A stretch of 64,000 nucleotides of DNA from CAZCTC01 sp964501335 (GTDB lineage Bacteria > Chloroflexota > Anaerolineae > B4-G1 > SLSP01). Both the position numbers and the translations under genes were made by a program. Shown here piece by piece: positions 41,645 to 50,900 of this stretch (the stretch's first letter is position 1; every line of letters begins with the position of its first letter). The notes beneath the pieces are model-generated. The model ran no database searches. It saw nothing but the letters and a program-made list of their open reading frames with translations, and had not been told where the DNA came from. The stretch covers positions 137,224 to 201,223 of the forward strand of contig CAZCTC010000002.1 of the NCBI GenBank assembly GCA_964501335.1, in the 5' to 3' direction.

Positions 41645-43194
41645 CGATTCACCACCACCAGTAGAACAATCAAGAGAACCAGGAGCGACCAGAGCAGCGC
41701 GCCGTTCCCTTCAACAACATCCGCCGAAGCCCGCACCAGGCTCAGCAAGTTTTCCGCACCGCGCCAGAGCGCCCGAAAAAGCCAGCGCAGGTCAAACATT
41801 TCCCAGACCGGCTGCCCCTTACGCAACCATTCCCGGCTCATTTCCTGACCGAAAATCGAAAGGGCCGCCCCCAACAACACCGTTATCCCCCACAAAACCA
41901 GACCGCCCCATCCCAATGACAGGCCATATCCCATCAGAGCACTCGCCATCAGGCCGGCCAACGGCAACAACATACAGATCAACAACCCCGCTTGCTGCCA
42001 GAACTCCGGCGGCGTCACCAACCCCTTGCTCCGCCGGCGCAAATGAGAGATAAAAGCGGCCATCATCCCGGCCCAGCCCACCATCACCAGCGGCCGCCAG
42101 ACAAACGGCAAAGTATCCAGGGCCATAATCACCGCCCGCCCCAAAGGAGAGACCGGAACGCCGATAAAAAACAACAACGCCACCCAGGCCGGCCAGGACC
42201 ACAGGGCTGAAAACTCATCATGGCCCCGGCTCAACGAAACCAGCGCCCCGCCCGCCGTCCAGACGCCCGCCGCAGTCAAAAGCAGCTCGGGATCACCCCC
42301 GCCCGCCGCTCCGGCCACCATCGCGCCCAATAGAGCATAACCGCCCCACAACACCGCCGTGCCGCCCTTACTGATCCAGGCCGAAATCCCCCCCCACAAA
42401 ACCGAAATCGCGCCCCAGATCATCAACCATTCAGGCGCCGCATCCAGCCCCGGCAACCGCAAAATCCGATATAAGAGTCCCAATCCCAACAAGGGTCCCA
42501 TCAAAGCGATGATTCCCAACAGCCGCATATTGCCGATCCGCCGGGGAAAGACAATATGGAAAGGATAAAGCCCCATTCGAATAATCGCAGCCGCCAACAG
42601 GAAGGTCAAAGCCGCCGGAGAGGGCGTCATCAGCCACCACAAAACACTCTGCCCACTGCTTTCAAGCAGCAAGAAAGCTCCCCACAAAATCAAAGAGGCA
42701 ATCCCATGGAACATCAAACCAAAGGTCACCCGTTCCCCATCGCCCCCGGCCATCAACCCGGCAATTCCCCACAGAAGATCGAACGTAGCCCAGGCGGCCA
42801 GGACCGTCAGGAGCGACCCGCCGGCAAGCGAGAGCCAGACGGCAATCAGAGAAAGGAGTGCCAGAACCCCTACTAATGAAAGAGAACCGCGATGCTCGGC
42901 CGCTTCACCCCAGGCCGCACCGCTGAGGACCATTCCCACCACCAACCCAAGGATCCAGACTGCGGGGGTTATATCAACGAGGATGGCCCCTCCCAACACG
43001 GTTGAAGGAGTCCATAATGAAAGCGGCCACTGACTTTGCCAGGGCATCGCTAACCAAAAGAGCGTCATGGCCGTCAGCCAGGCCGCCGTAACCGGTCTGC
43101 GTAGAAAGTGCAACCGTGGAAGCAGCTCAATGCTCAAAAGCGCCAGGACGCCGATTAATCCACCATAGGCCAACAACGGGTAAAAGTATCCCAT
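41641..43194 (-). CDS. Antiporter-like (NuoL/M/N family) membrane subunit
   Basis: 517 residues from ATG 43194 (AGGAGT 5 nt upstream). About 14 membrane helices; GLYPFHIVFPRRIG corresponds to the PFHxWLP block with a different ending, and the usual TM5 Glu/TM7 Lys are not obvious. Overlaps the next gene by 4 nt. First gene of the operon, divergent from the EF-G2-like gene. Likely an orphan ion-translocating or scaffold complex. Confidence 0.75.
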   Translation of the reverse strand: MGYFYPLLAYGGLIGVLALLSIELLPRLHFLRRPVTAAWLTAMTLFWLAMPWQSQWPLSLWTPSTVLGGAILVDITPAVWILGLVVGMVLSGAAWGEAAEHRGSLSLVGVLALLSLIAVWLSLAGGSLLTVLAAWATFDLLWGIAGLMAGGDGERVTFGLMFHGIASLILWGAFLLLESSGQSVLWWLMTPSPAALTFLLAAAIIRMGLYPFHIVFPRRIGNMRLLGIIALMGPLLGLGLLYRILRLPGLDAAPEWLMIWGAISVLWGGISAWISKGGTAVLWGGYALLGAMVAGAAGGGDPELLLTAAGVWTAGGALVSLSRGHDEFSALWSWPAWVALLFFIGVPVSPLGRAVIMALDTLPFVWRPLVMVGWAGMMAAFISHLRRRSKGLVTPPEFWQQAGLLICMLLPLAGLMASALMGYGLSLGWGGLVLWGITVLLGAALSIFGQEMSREWLRKGQPVWEMFDLRWLFRALWRGAENLLSLVRASADVVEGNGALLWSLLVLLIVLLVVVNR

Positions 43195-43252
43195 GCCACA
43201 CTCCTGCGGTATTCTAACATAGAATACCCCTCTGACAAGCAATGGAAAGCTT

Positions 43253-43280
43253 TTGACATTCTTTCAAAATGGTTTAGAAT
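43253..43280 (+). promoter_or_regulatory. Promoter of the EF-G2-like gene
   Basis: TTGACA (43253-43258), 16-bp spacer, TAGAAT (43275-43280); predicted start near 43287. Confidence 0.7.
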
Positions 43281-43303
43281 GAGGCTCCACAGCCTGTAGT
43301 TCG

Positions 43304-43328
43304 GACGGCCCCCTGGCCGTCTTTGTTT
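43304..43328 (+). terminator. Leader terminator (possible attenuator) before the EF-G2-like gene
   Basis: GACGGCC-CCCT-GGCCGTC followed by TTTGTTT, located after the promoter and 41 bp before the ATG. It is on the sense strand of the gene it precedes, so it could attenuate transcription. No leader peptide frame or riboswitch fold was recognised. Confidence 0.6.
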
Positions 43329-43369
43329 ATCTGCGACACGAATGCATTTTTCGGGAGGAAAAGGTTTCG

Positions 43370-45445
43370 ATGAAAGAGTATACGACCCAGCAACTGCGTA
43401 ACATCGCCCTGATCGGCCACGGCAGCTCGGGCAAAACCACTCTATCGGAAACGCTGCTTTTTATCAGCGGCGCTACTACCCGACGGGGAAAGATCGAGGA
43501 TGGCACTACAGTTGCGGACTTTGATGAAGAAGAAATTCGACGTCACATTTCAATCAACACCTCTTCAATTCCAGTGGAATGGAAAGGCGTCAAAATCAAC
43601 GTTCTCGATACCCCAGGCTACATTGATTATGTAGGCGAGGTAAAAGGCGCTCTGCGCGTTGCAGAACTGGCTCTGGTCGTCCTGGATGCCGCTTCCGGTG
43701 TGGAAGTCGGCACGGAACTGACCTGGGGATACGCCGACGAAATCAAGTTGCCCCGCATCGCCCTGGTCAATAAGATGGACCGGGAAAATGCCAACTTCGA
43801 ACGTGCCATTCATTCCCTGGAAGAATCCTTCGACGGCGCACGTTTCCTGCCCATCCTGCTGCCGATCGGCTCTCAGGCCGATTTCAAAGGCGTCATCGAT
43901 CTGCTGGAAAAGAAAGCCTACCTCGGCCCTAAGGGCGAAGCCGGCTCTATTCCGGCCGACATGGCCGCCGAAGTGGAAGAACGCTACACCCAACTCATCG
44001 AAATCGCCGCCGAAGGCGACGACGATCTGATTATGAAGTATCTGGAAGGCGAAACCCTCACGGCCGAAGAAATCGTGACCGGGCTGCGCAAGGGCATCCG
44101 CAACAACAGCGTGGTGCCGGTGCTGGCCGCCGCCGGCGCTTCCATGGTGGGTGTCAGCCACATGCTGGATATGCTCTCCAGTCTGGCCCCCAATCCCACC
44201 GAAATGGGCACCTTCAAAGCCGAAGGCGCTCAGGGCGAAGTTGCCCTGGCTGTCAGCGACGCCTCGCCGCTGGCCATCCTGGTTTTCAAGACTGCGGCCG
44301 ATCCCTACGTCGGTCGTCTGACCTACTTCCGCGTTTACGGCGGCACCCCCACCTCCGGCTCTACGGTCTACAACAATCGGGCCGAGCAGGAAGAACGCCT
44401 GGGCCAGCTCTACGTGATGCGCGGCAAAGAACAGATCAATGTCGACAGCCTGCACGCCGGCGATATCGGCTGTGTGGCCAAATTGACCGTCACCCGCACC
44501 AGTGATACGCTCTGCACCCGCGATCATCGGTTGACCCTGACGGCCATCAATATGCCGACCCCCATCTACAGCGTGGCCGTCTTCCCGAAGACCAAGGGCG
44601 ACTCCGCCAAGATGGTCCCGACGCTCGCCCGCGTCTGCGAAGAAGATCCTACCCTGCACTGGTACCAGGATCCCAGCACGCACGAAGCCATTCTCTCCGG
44701 CATGGGCGATGCCCACGTCGATACCGTCATTCGCCGCATGCAGAGCCGCTTCGGCGTCAGCGTCGATACCGCCCTGCCCCGGCTGCCCTACCGCGAAACC
44801 ATCACCATCACCAGCACGGCCCAGTACCGCCACAAGAAACAGACCGGCGGTTCCGGGCAGTTCGCTGAAGTTCACATGCGGCTCGATCCCAACGAACGCG
44901 ATGCCGGCTTTGAGTACAACTGGGAAGTCGTCGGCGGCCGTATCTCCTCCTCCTTCATGCCTTCCATTGAAAAAGGTATCAAGGGCGTGATGGAACAGGG
45001 CGTCCTGGCAGGGTATCCGGTCGTCGATGTCAAAGTCGCCATCACGGACGGTAAAGAACACCCCGTGGACTCCAAAGACATCGCCTTCCAGATCGCCGGA
45101 CGCGAAGGCTTCAAGGAAGCTTTCATGGCGGGCAAGCCCGTCCTGCTCGAACCGATCTATCAGGTCACCGTCACGGTGCCCAACGACTTCACCGGCGACG
45201 TCATGTCGGATCTGAATACCCGCCGCGCGCGCGTTCAGGGTATCGATCAGATCGGCAAGCGCAGCGTCATCACCGCCACCGCCCCGTTGGGTGAAATGCA
45301 GCAGTACGCCATCAACCTGCGCGCCATCACCCAGGGCCGCGGCGTCTTCTCGATGCAGCTTTCGCACTACGACCTGGTGCCCGGCAACGTCACCCAGCAG
45401 ATCATCGAACAGGCCAAAGCGCATCGCGCCGCCGAAGCCGACTAA
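43370..45445 (+). CDS. Elongation factor G-like GTPase (EF-G2 type)
   Basis: 691 residues with the full five-domain EF-G layout. G1 GHGSSGKTT, G3 DTPGYIDY, G4 NKMD, then domain II, and domain IV-V sections (QTGGSGQFAEVHMRLDP, LEPIYQVTVTVPNDFTGDVM). In canonical EF-G the G3 motif is DTPGH; here Tyr84 replaces the catalytic His, as in EF-G2/FusA2-like proteins, which are thought to be poor translocases. GGGAGGAAAAG precedes ATG. It is therefore probably not the main EF-G. Confidence 0.93.
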   Translation: MKEYTTQQLRNIALIGHGSSGKTTLSETLLFISGATTRRGKIEDGTTVADFDEEEIRRHISINTSSIPVEWKGVKINVLDTPGYIDYVGEVKGALRVAELALVVLDAASGVEVGTELTWGYADEIKLPRIALVNKMDRENANFERAIHSLEESFDGARFLPILLPIGSQADFKGVIDLLEKKAYLGPKGEAGSIPADMAAEVEERYTQLIEIAAEGDDDLIMKYLEGETLTAEEIVTGLRKGIRNNSVVPVLAAAGASMVGVSHMLDMLSSLAPNPTEMGTFKAEGAQGEVALAVSDASPLAILVFKTAADPYVGRLTYFRVYGGTPTSGSTVYNNRAEQEERLGQLYVMRGKEQINVDSLHAGDIGCVAKLTVTRTSDTLCTRDHRLTLTAINMPTPIYSVAVFPKTKGDSAKMVPTLARVCEEDPTLHWYQDPSTHEAILSGMGDAHVDTVIRRMQSRFGVSVDTALPRLPYRETITITSTAQYRHKKQTGGSGQFAEVHMRLDPNERDAGFEYNWEVVGGRISSSFMPSIEKGIKGVMEQGVLAGYPVVDVKVAITDGKEHPVDSKDIAFQIAGREGFKEAFMAGKPVLLEPIYQVTVTVPNDFTGDVMSDLNTRRARVQGIDQIGKRSVITATAPLGEMQQYAINLRAITQGRGVFSMQLSHYDLVPGNVTQQIIEQAKAHRAAEAD

Positions 45446-45476
45446 TTCCCCGATCCCATCCCAAAACAAAAAAGTT

Positions 45477-45514
45477 TATATTTTCGGCGGCTTTCTAAAG
45501 CCGCCGAAAATATA
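45477..45514. repeat. Hairpin element after the EF-G2-like gene
   Basis: TATATTTTCGGCGGCTTTC pairs with its complement around TA, followed by AATAAAAACC; 32 bp past the stop. Confidence 0.8.
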
Positions 45515-45580
45515 AATAAAAACCCTATACTCAAGGAAGTCGTTAGCGCATCTCCCCAATCCAGTAAAAGGAGCCCTGTG

Positions 45581-46183
45581 ATGGAAGAACCCATGCCCCT
45601 GTCGCTGGCCCTGTTGGATTTCCTTCCCAACCTCGCCTTCCTCGTCGGCATGATCGCCCTGCTCCAACTGGTACGCCGGGAAAAAGACCCGCTCTGCCTT
45701 CTCTTCACGGCATCCGGAGGCCTGTTGATCTTCGTCGGTGCCTTCCTCAAAGCTGTCTGGAAACTGCACACCATCCTCACCGGCGCCGGCTATGAATGGA
45801 TGAGCAACGCCCAATTTTTTCTGCTCGCCCCCGGCTTCTTTCTGCTGCTCATCGGCGTCATCCGCCTGGCTCGCCAGACCCGTCAGCCCGCCCCGGTTTT
45901 GCTCGCCATCCTCCCCTGGAAAATTCCCTTTATCATCGTCATGACCCTCTGCAGTATGGGCGTTCACGGCATCATGACCTACGTTTCCTTTCGCAAAGCC
46001 AACCGCTGGGCCGCCGCCGGCTACATAACGGCATTTCTCTGCCTGATAGCCATGGGCGCACTCTCCAGCGGAGAACAAACCGTCGCCCGACAATGGCTCG
46101 AAGAAAGCGTCAACAGCATCGGCCAGATCGGCTTCGCCTTCGGCTCCATCCTGCTCGCCCGCACCGCCGACAAAGAAAAATAA
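45581..46183 (+). CDS. Polytopic membrane protein, hypothetical
   Basis: 200 residues, five or six membrane helices (LDFLPNLAFLVGMIALLQLV; LLFTASGGLLIFVGAFL; AQFFLLAPGFFLLLIGVI; IPFIIVMTLCSMGVHGIM; WAAAGYITAFLCLIAMGAL). Start at ATG 45581, 7 nt after AAAGGAG; GTG 45578 is too close. Family not recognised. Confidence 0.7.
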   Translation: MEEPMPLSLALLDFLPNLAFLVGMIALLQLVRREKDPLCLLFTASGGLLIFVGAFLKAVWKLHTILTGAGYEWMSNAQFFLLAPGFFLLLIGVIRLARQTRQPAPVLLAILPWKIPFIIVMTLCSMGVHGIMTYVSFRKANRWAAAGYITAFLCLIAMGALSSGEQTVARQWLEESVNSIGQIGFAFGSILLARTADKEK

Positions 46184-46219
46184 CGCCTGGGATTACCCGG
46201 AAAAGCGAGAGAAAAAAGA

Positions 46220-46259
46220 TTGTGTTTTCGCGCGCTTTCTGAAGCACGCGAAAACACAA
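46220..46259. repeat. Hairpin element (CGCGCGCTTTC stem)
   Basis: TTGTGTTTTCGCGCGCTTTC with one mismatch against GAAGCACGCGAAAACACAA; followed by ATAAAATAACCCTCTCTGCC and repeat arms GCGCGGCGCC, GTGGGACGCAATAAA. Confidence 0.75.
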
Positions 46260-46363
46260 ATAAAATAACCCTCTCTGCCGTCCAGCGCGGCGCCTTTTAC
46301 CGGACAAAAACCCTGTGTGGGACGCAATAAACCCATCATCAATAAAGTGGAAAGGTAGATAAT

Positions 46364-47707
46364 ATGCTCGATTTCATCAACCGCTGGCGATATGGCAAAC
46401 AATACGGCTATGAAATACTCTTTAAACGCCAGCCCCAACGCCCCGAAGGCAAAACCGGCGTCCTCATCGGCGACATGGGTGTCCCCGAAACCTACGAATT
46501 CGAATTCTACGCCGGCTACATGGAGCATGTCTTCCACTACATGCTCCCCCCCGTCATCCGCGACCTGGTCCTCGCCGACCGGGGCATCGCCCTGCTCGAT
46601 CCCGAACAGCCCCTGGCCCGCGAGCCATTCAAACCCCGTCAATTGATCGACGCCCACGGCTCCTTCACCAATCGCGCCGGCCGGCCCTACGTTGAATGTC
46701 CCGTCACCTGGCGGCCGCCCGGCACCCCCAAAAATCCCTGGGACAACGGTTATTTTCTTTATAAAGAAGAAGGCCACAGCGGTCAGCCCGACATCTGCGA
46801 AAAAACCGGCGCCAAAGTCGTCGGCTGGTATTACGGTAAACTGATCCCCGAAAAGAAAGTCGCCTGGCGTCACCAGATCCGCCGGGTTTACGACGAAGCC
46901 GTCACCGCCCTGCAATCCCGCTACCCCGAAACGCCCTTCAGGCTGGTCTACTATGTCTCCCCCGCCTCTCTCCGCCAGGGAATTGAAGACTTGCTGGCCG
47001 AAGGCTGCCAAACCATCATCTACCAGGGAATCACCAATCCGGTCTACTCCGATTTCGAGGAATACAACTACGTCCTGCCTCTGCTGCATCAGTTCAACGC
47101 CGGCCGCGCCCGCCTGATCTGTGCCGACCAACTGGGCAACCAACCGGATCTCCACCAGGCCTATCTACATCTGCTGCAGGATCAACTGGCCCACCTCCCC
47201 CCCGCAGCCAGCCTCTGCCTGATCCTCAGCTGTCATGGACATCCCTTCAAAAAAGAAACCCAGGATCTACGGCACAAAGAGTATCAACAACCCCTGGAAA
47301 AAGAAATGCGCCGACTCTTACAGGCGCGCGGCGGCCGCTGGACGATCGTCTGGAGCGATGATGAGTATGCAGATCCCTACTGGGACCCCAAACGCACCAA
47401 ACGAGAAACTCTGACGGCTTACGAAGAGGCCATCGCCCAGGGCTATGACTATGCGCTGGAGATCCCTACCGAATTCATCGCGGAAAACACCGATTTGATG
47501 ATCTTCCATGCCATGAAAAAGTTCATCGCCTTCCCGGATTACAACCGCGAGGCGCCGGTGCCCTATCCCGATTGGGAACGGCCCTTAACCCGCACCTTTC
47601 ACGCCGGGAAAACCACCGGAATCTATGCCGGCTGCCCCGTCGGCCCCTATCGCCGCCATGTCGTGGCCGCCGTCGTCAACTCGCTCAGCCCCTGGCTGGA
47701 AAAATAA
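46364..47707 (+). CDS. Ferrochelatase-superfamily protein, unusual
   Basis: 447 residues, longer than typical HemH (~320-370). N-terminus KTGVLIGDMGVPET resembles KxGVLLxNLGxPE of ferrochelatases; the chelatase-type His is in LILSCHGHPFK; the C-terminus has IPTEFIAENTDLM resembling the PxxFxxExxETL metal-site block with its Glu. Insertions (~90-150) and an extra C-terminus with CPVGPYRRH are not seen in HemH. No haem or cobalamin genes adjoin. It may be a diverged chelatase or a non-haem paralogue. Confidence 0.65.
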   Translation: MLDFINRWRYGKQYGYEILFKRQPQRPEGKTGVLIGDMGVPETYEFEFYAGYMEHVFHYMLPPVIRDLVLADRGIALLDPEQPLAREPFKPRQLIDAHGSFTNRAGRPYVECPVTWRPPGTPKNPWDNGYFLYKEEGHSGQPDICEKTGAKVVGWYYGKLIPEKKVAWRHQIRRVYDEAVTALQSRYPETPFRLVYYVSPASLRQGIEDLLAEGCQTIIYQGITNPVYSDFEEYNYVLPLLHQFNAGRARLICADQLGNQPDLHQAYLHLLQDQLAHLPPAASLCLILSCHGHPFKKETQDLRHKEYQQPLEKEMRRLLQARGGRWTIVWSDDEYADPYWDPKRTKRETLTAYEEAIAQGYDYALEIPTEFIAENTDLMIFHAMKKFIAFPDYNREAPVPYPDWERPLTRTFHAGKTTGIYAGCPVGPYRRHVVAAVVNSLSPWLEK

Positions 47708-47950
47708 GTTGTATTTATTCATAGTTTCGCGCGTCCTGACAGGATGCGCAAAAACAAAGACTTTTTCGACCGGTGTGGCTGTTCATTAAACATGAATTAG
47801 AAACGGTTTTTGCGTCCCGCAACAGATGTTTTCCCGGTAAAAAGCGACACGCTGGATGGTCAGAGAAAGTTATTTTTATTCATATTTTCGGCGGCTTCAG
47901 AAAGCCGCCGAAAATATGGCCTTTTTCCCCCTACAAGCGAAAACCCGAAC
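47708..47950. repeat. Repeat region with hairpins
   Basis: A degenerate copy (about 47720-47757, TAGTTTCGCGCGTCCTG / CAGGATGCGCAAAAAC) and a perfect one at 47881-47918 (CATATTTTCGGCGGCTTC stem), flanked by CAGAGAAAGTTATTTTTATT and GGCCTTTTT. No gene seen. Confidence 0.75.
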
Positions 47951-50900
47951 TTAATACGGCTTGGAAATCCACGGCAGGAAACGCAGGAACCCCACAAAGG
48001 TAGAAATCACGCCTCGATTATCCACTATATGGGGCTCCACACTCCCATCCCCGACCGCCACCGTCGTCGTAAGCCACTGATTCCAGGTCAGGGTAGGCGG
48101 CGTCGTCACCGTCACCACTACCGTATGCAACGCAGAATCATTGCCGGCGACCGTTCCCAGGTTCCACAACAACACCGTCCCCGTCACAGCGTCCGGCACG
48201 GGATCGGCCGCCACCAACGACAACGACAGCGGCAGCGTCATCGTCAACCAGCTATTCCGCGCCGCCACCCCGCTCCGATTGCCGGTCGTCATCGTATAAA
48301 CTACCGACGTTCCCCGCGAAATACAATCGGAACTCCCTGAAACCCCAGCCCACTGATCCGCACCCGCCACCTGAAACAGCCAATCGACTTTGTTATCGGC
48401 CGTTTCCAGCTCCGTAATCCCCGGCGCGGCAATGCTCAACGTTGAAGTCAACCTGCTCCATCCCGTCGCCGTTGGAGAAACCGTCGCCGTCACCACAATC
48501 CGCCCTTCAGTGAGCGGCGGCAGCTCATTCAGATTCCAAATCAGTTCCGAGCCCGTCGACGACACCGGCGCCGGATCGGCCGCCACAAACTGCAATTCCG
48601 CAGGCAATGTTTGCGTCAACACCGCCCCATTGATCACCTCGCCCCCTTGATTGGCATAGGTCAAGGAATAAACCACCTGCTCCCCCGGGACAACGCGCCG
48701 CAGCGCCGGCGCCGTCACCACCAGATTGGCCCCCACGCTGCCCAAAGAAACTTCATCCAGATAAAGCGCGGCCGGCGTTTTTCCCGCCGCCTGATGCAGC
48801 GCAAACGTCAACGTCACACTCTTTCCCGCCTCCCCGGCCAGACTGAGCGCCTGATGGGTCCAGCCGGCCTTCACTGCTGTTGTCGAAAAAATCTCCGTCG
48901 TCGTCATGCCATCGTTCAATTCCACCGTCAATGAGTTGATCGCCGAATTTTCCAGGCTGCGATAGTCATACAAGAAGGAAAGCACCGGCGCCGTCATTGT
49001 AACCGGGATCGTCACTTGTTGCTGGATCGCCGATTGAGCCGTGACGGACAGCGTAGATTCATTTAAAATCTCCCAACCTATGAAGTAGGTGGGAGAAGTT
49101 TGCTCCCACATCAGCGAAAGAGCGCCATTCGCGTCCATCGCTAAGTGAGCATCGTAGGAATCTTTCCCGTCCTCCAGACAATTTCCGGCAAAACGAACCT
49201 GCCCCTCCGGCCCGATCTTCGCACAATAGATATCCCAATCGTTCACCGCCAGCCCGCTCCAGGAAATCAGTAAATCCCCGTTCGCAGCCGCGCTCAGATC
49301 GAGATCCCGCGTCATCATGCCGTCCCCATTCAAAACGTAGGGCAAATTCCACTGTCCCTGAAGGTCCCGATGTAAATAATTGACATTGACATCGTCACTC
49401 CAGACCACCTGAACTCCCCCATCGGCTTGCACCTGCAACAAAGGCTGCACCGGCTCCGTTACGCGGGCGATCAACAAAGGCGTCGACCAGCTCCCTTGCG
49501 GATTTTGCCCAGCATAATACAGCCCGGGCTCCGGCCAGGTCGCATACCAGACTGTATGAGCGCTGCCGCTCGCATCCACTCCGATCTGCGGCCCCATGCC
49601 CTGCGCCTCGGCCGGCGCCAGAATCGTCGTTGTGATCCCCAGAGAGCTCAAATCTATCCGCTGCTCAACGATCGCCCCGCCTTTCTGATAGACCAGCTGT
49701 AAAGCATTCACGCCCTCAAGCGCGATGGCCGGATCGCTGCATACAGATTTCCCATCCCTCTGGCATAGAGTCATGACCGGCGAGGTGGGACCGGCCAGCG
49801 GGCGACGAAGATAAATGAGATTCCCCGCTTCCTGCCCCACAATATGCATGAACCAATTATTGTCCATCACAGCTTCAATGGGCAGCTCGCCCACAGCCGC
49901 AGCCGACTCATAAATCGCCGTCTGAGGGACAATATAGGCATCGGTGCCGTGAATGACCCCGATACGGCTGTGCCCATCCGCTGCAATCCCGCTCCACATC
50001 AGATACGCCTCTCCCAACGGAGAAATCAACAGCTTGAGAGAGACCACCTGCTGCGCGTTCAGCGAAGCATCATGGTTGGATACATTGCAAAAATGATTAA
50101 ACTGCCAGTATTCTCCCGGGGCTTTCCGCCCATAAGAAATCGTTATCCCTCCAACAGTTCCTGCATCCTCTCCCCAGACCACATGCGACACGCCATGGCT
50201 ATCGACCTGTAAATCCAGCTGCCTCCCTACAAGGGAATCCCACCCTCTATTCAACTGTTGGAAATTAACCGTCGGCAGGCTCCCCAGCTGCATCGCGAAA
50301 TTACCCGTATGGTTGGTTTCGACCACTGTCGGCGTGATATCCGCACTGCGTTGCCACACCATAGAATTCTCACCATTCTCAAAACCGCCGTCATCCACCA
50401 CATTATCCATGGGCGGCAAATAAGTATAGGTAAAATTATTCCAATAACTGTTAAAAAGCCTGGAGGGTAAAAGCCCATACCCGGCTTTCTGCCACGTCAC
50501 CCCCACATTGATGCCCGGAGTTTCGCCCACATAGCCCTGATACGCACCCATCCGGCTCCCCTGATCGAAGCGAATCCAATTCGGCGCCGCCTGGATCGTG
50601 GCCTGACTCACCGACGCGCCGGCGGAATTGAAAATCTGCCCGGCCAGCTTCCAGTTATAGAAAAAGATGCCCTTTTCTCCCCCGGCATATTTCCAATCCT
50701 CGACATTGCCGGCCTTATCCGTAGCCCGGATTCGGAAAAAATAAGATTTTCCTATCACGCCGGTGAAATCATAGGCCCTCGCGTTCGGGCTCACCCCCTG
50801 CGTCAAACTGATCCAGCTGGAATTTGCAGTAGTGTCCCGATATTGCCACTCATACCCTTGAATTTCCGAGCCGCCCGGATCTTTCGTATGCCAGGAGAGA

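Noticed and set aside
43565..45469. 634-residue frame antisense to the EF-G2-like gene
   Set aside because: It mirrors codon bias of the real gene, is Gly/Asp/His-rich and has no SD or domain.
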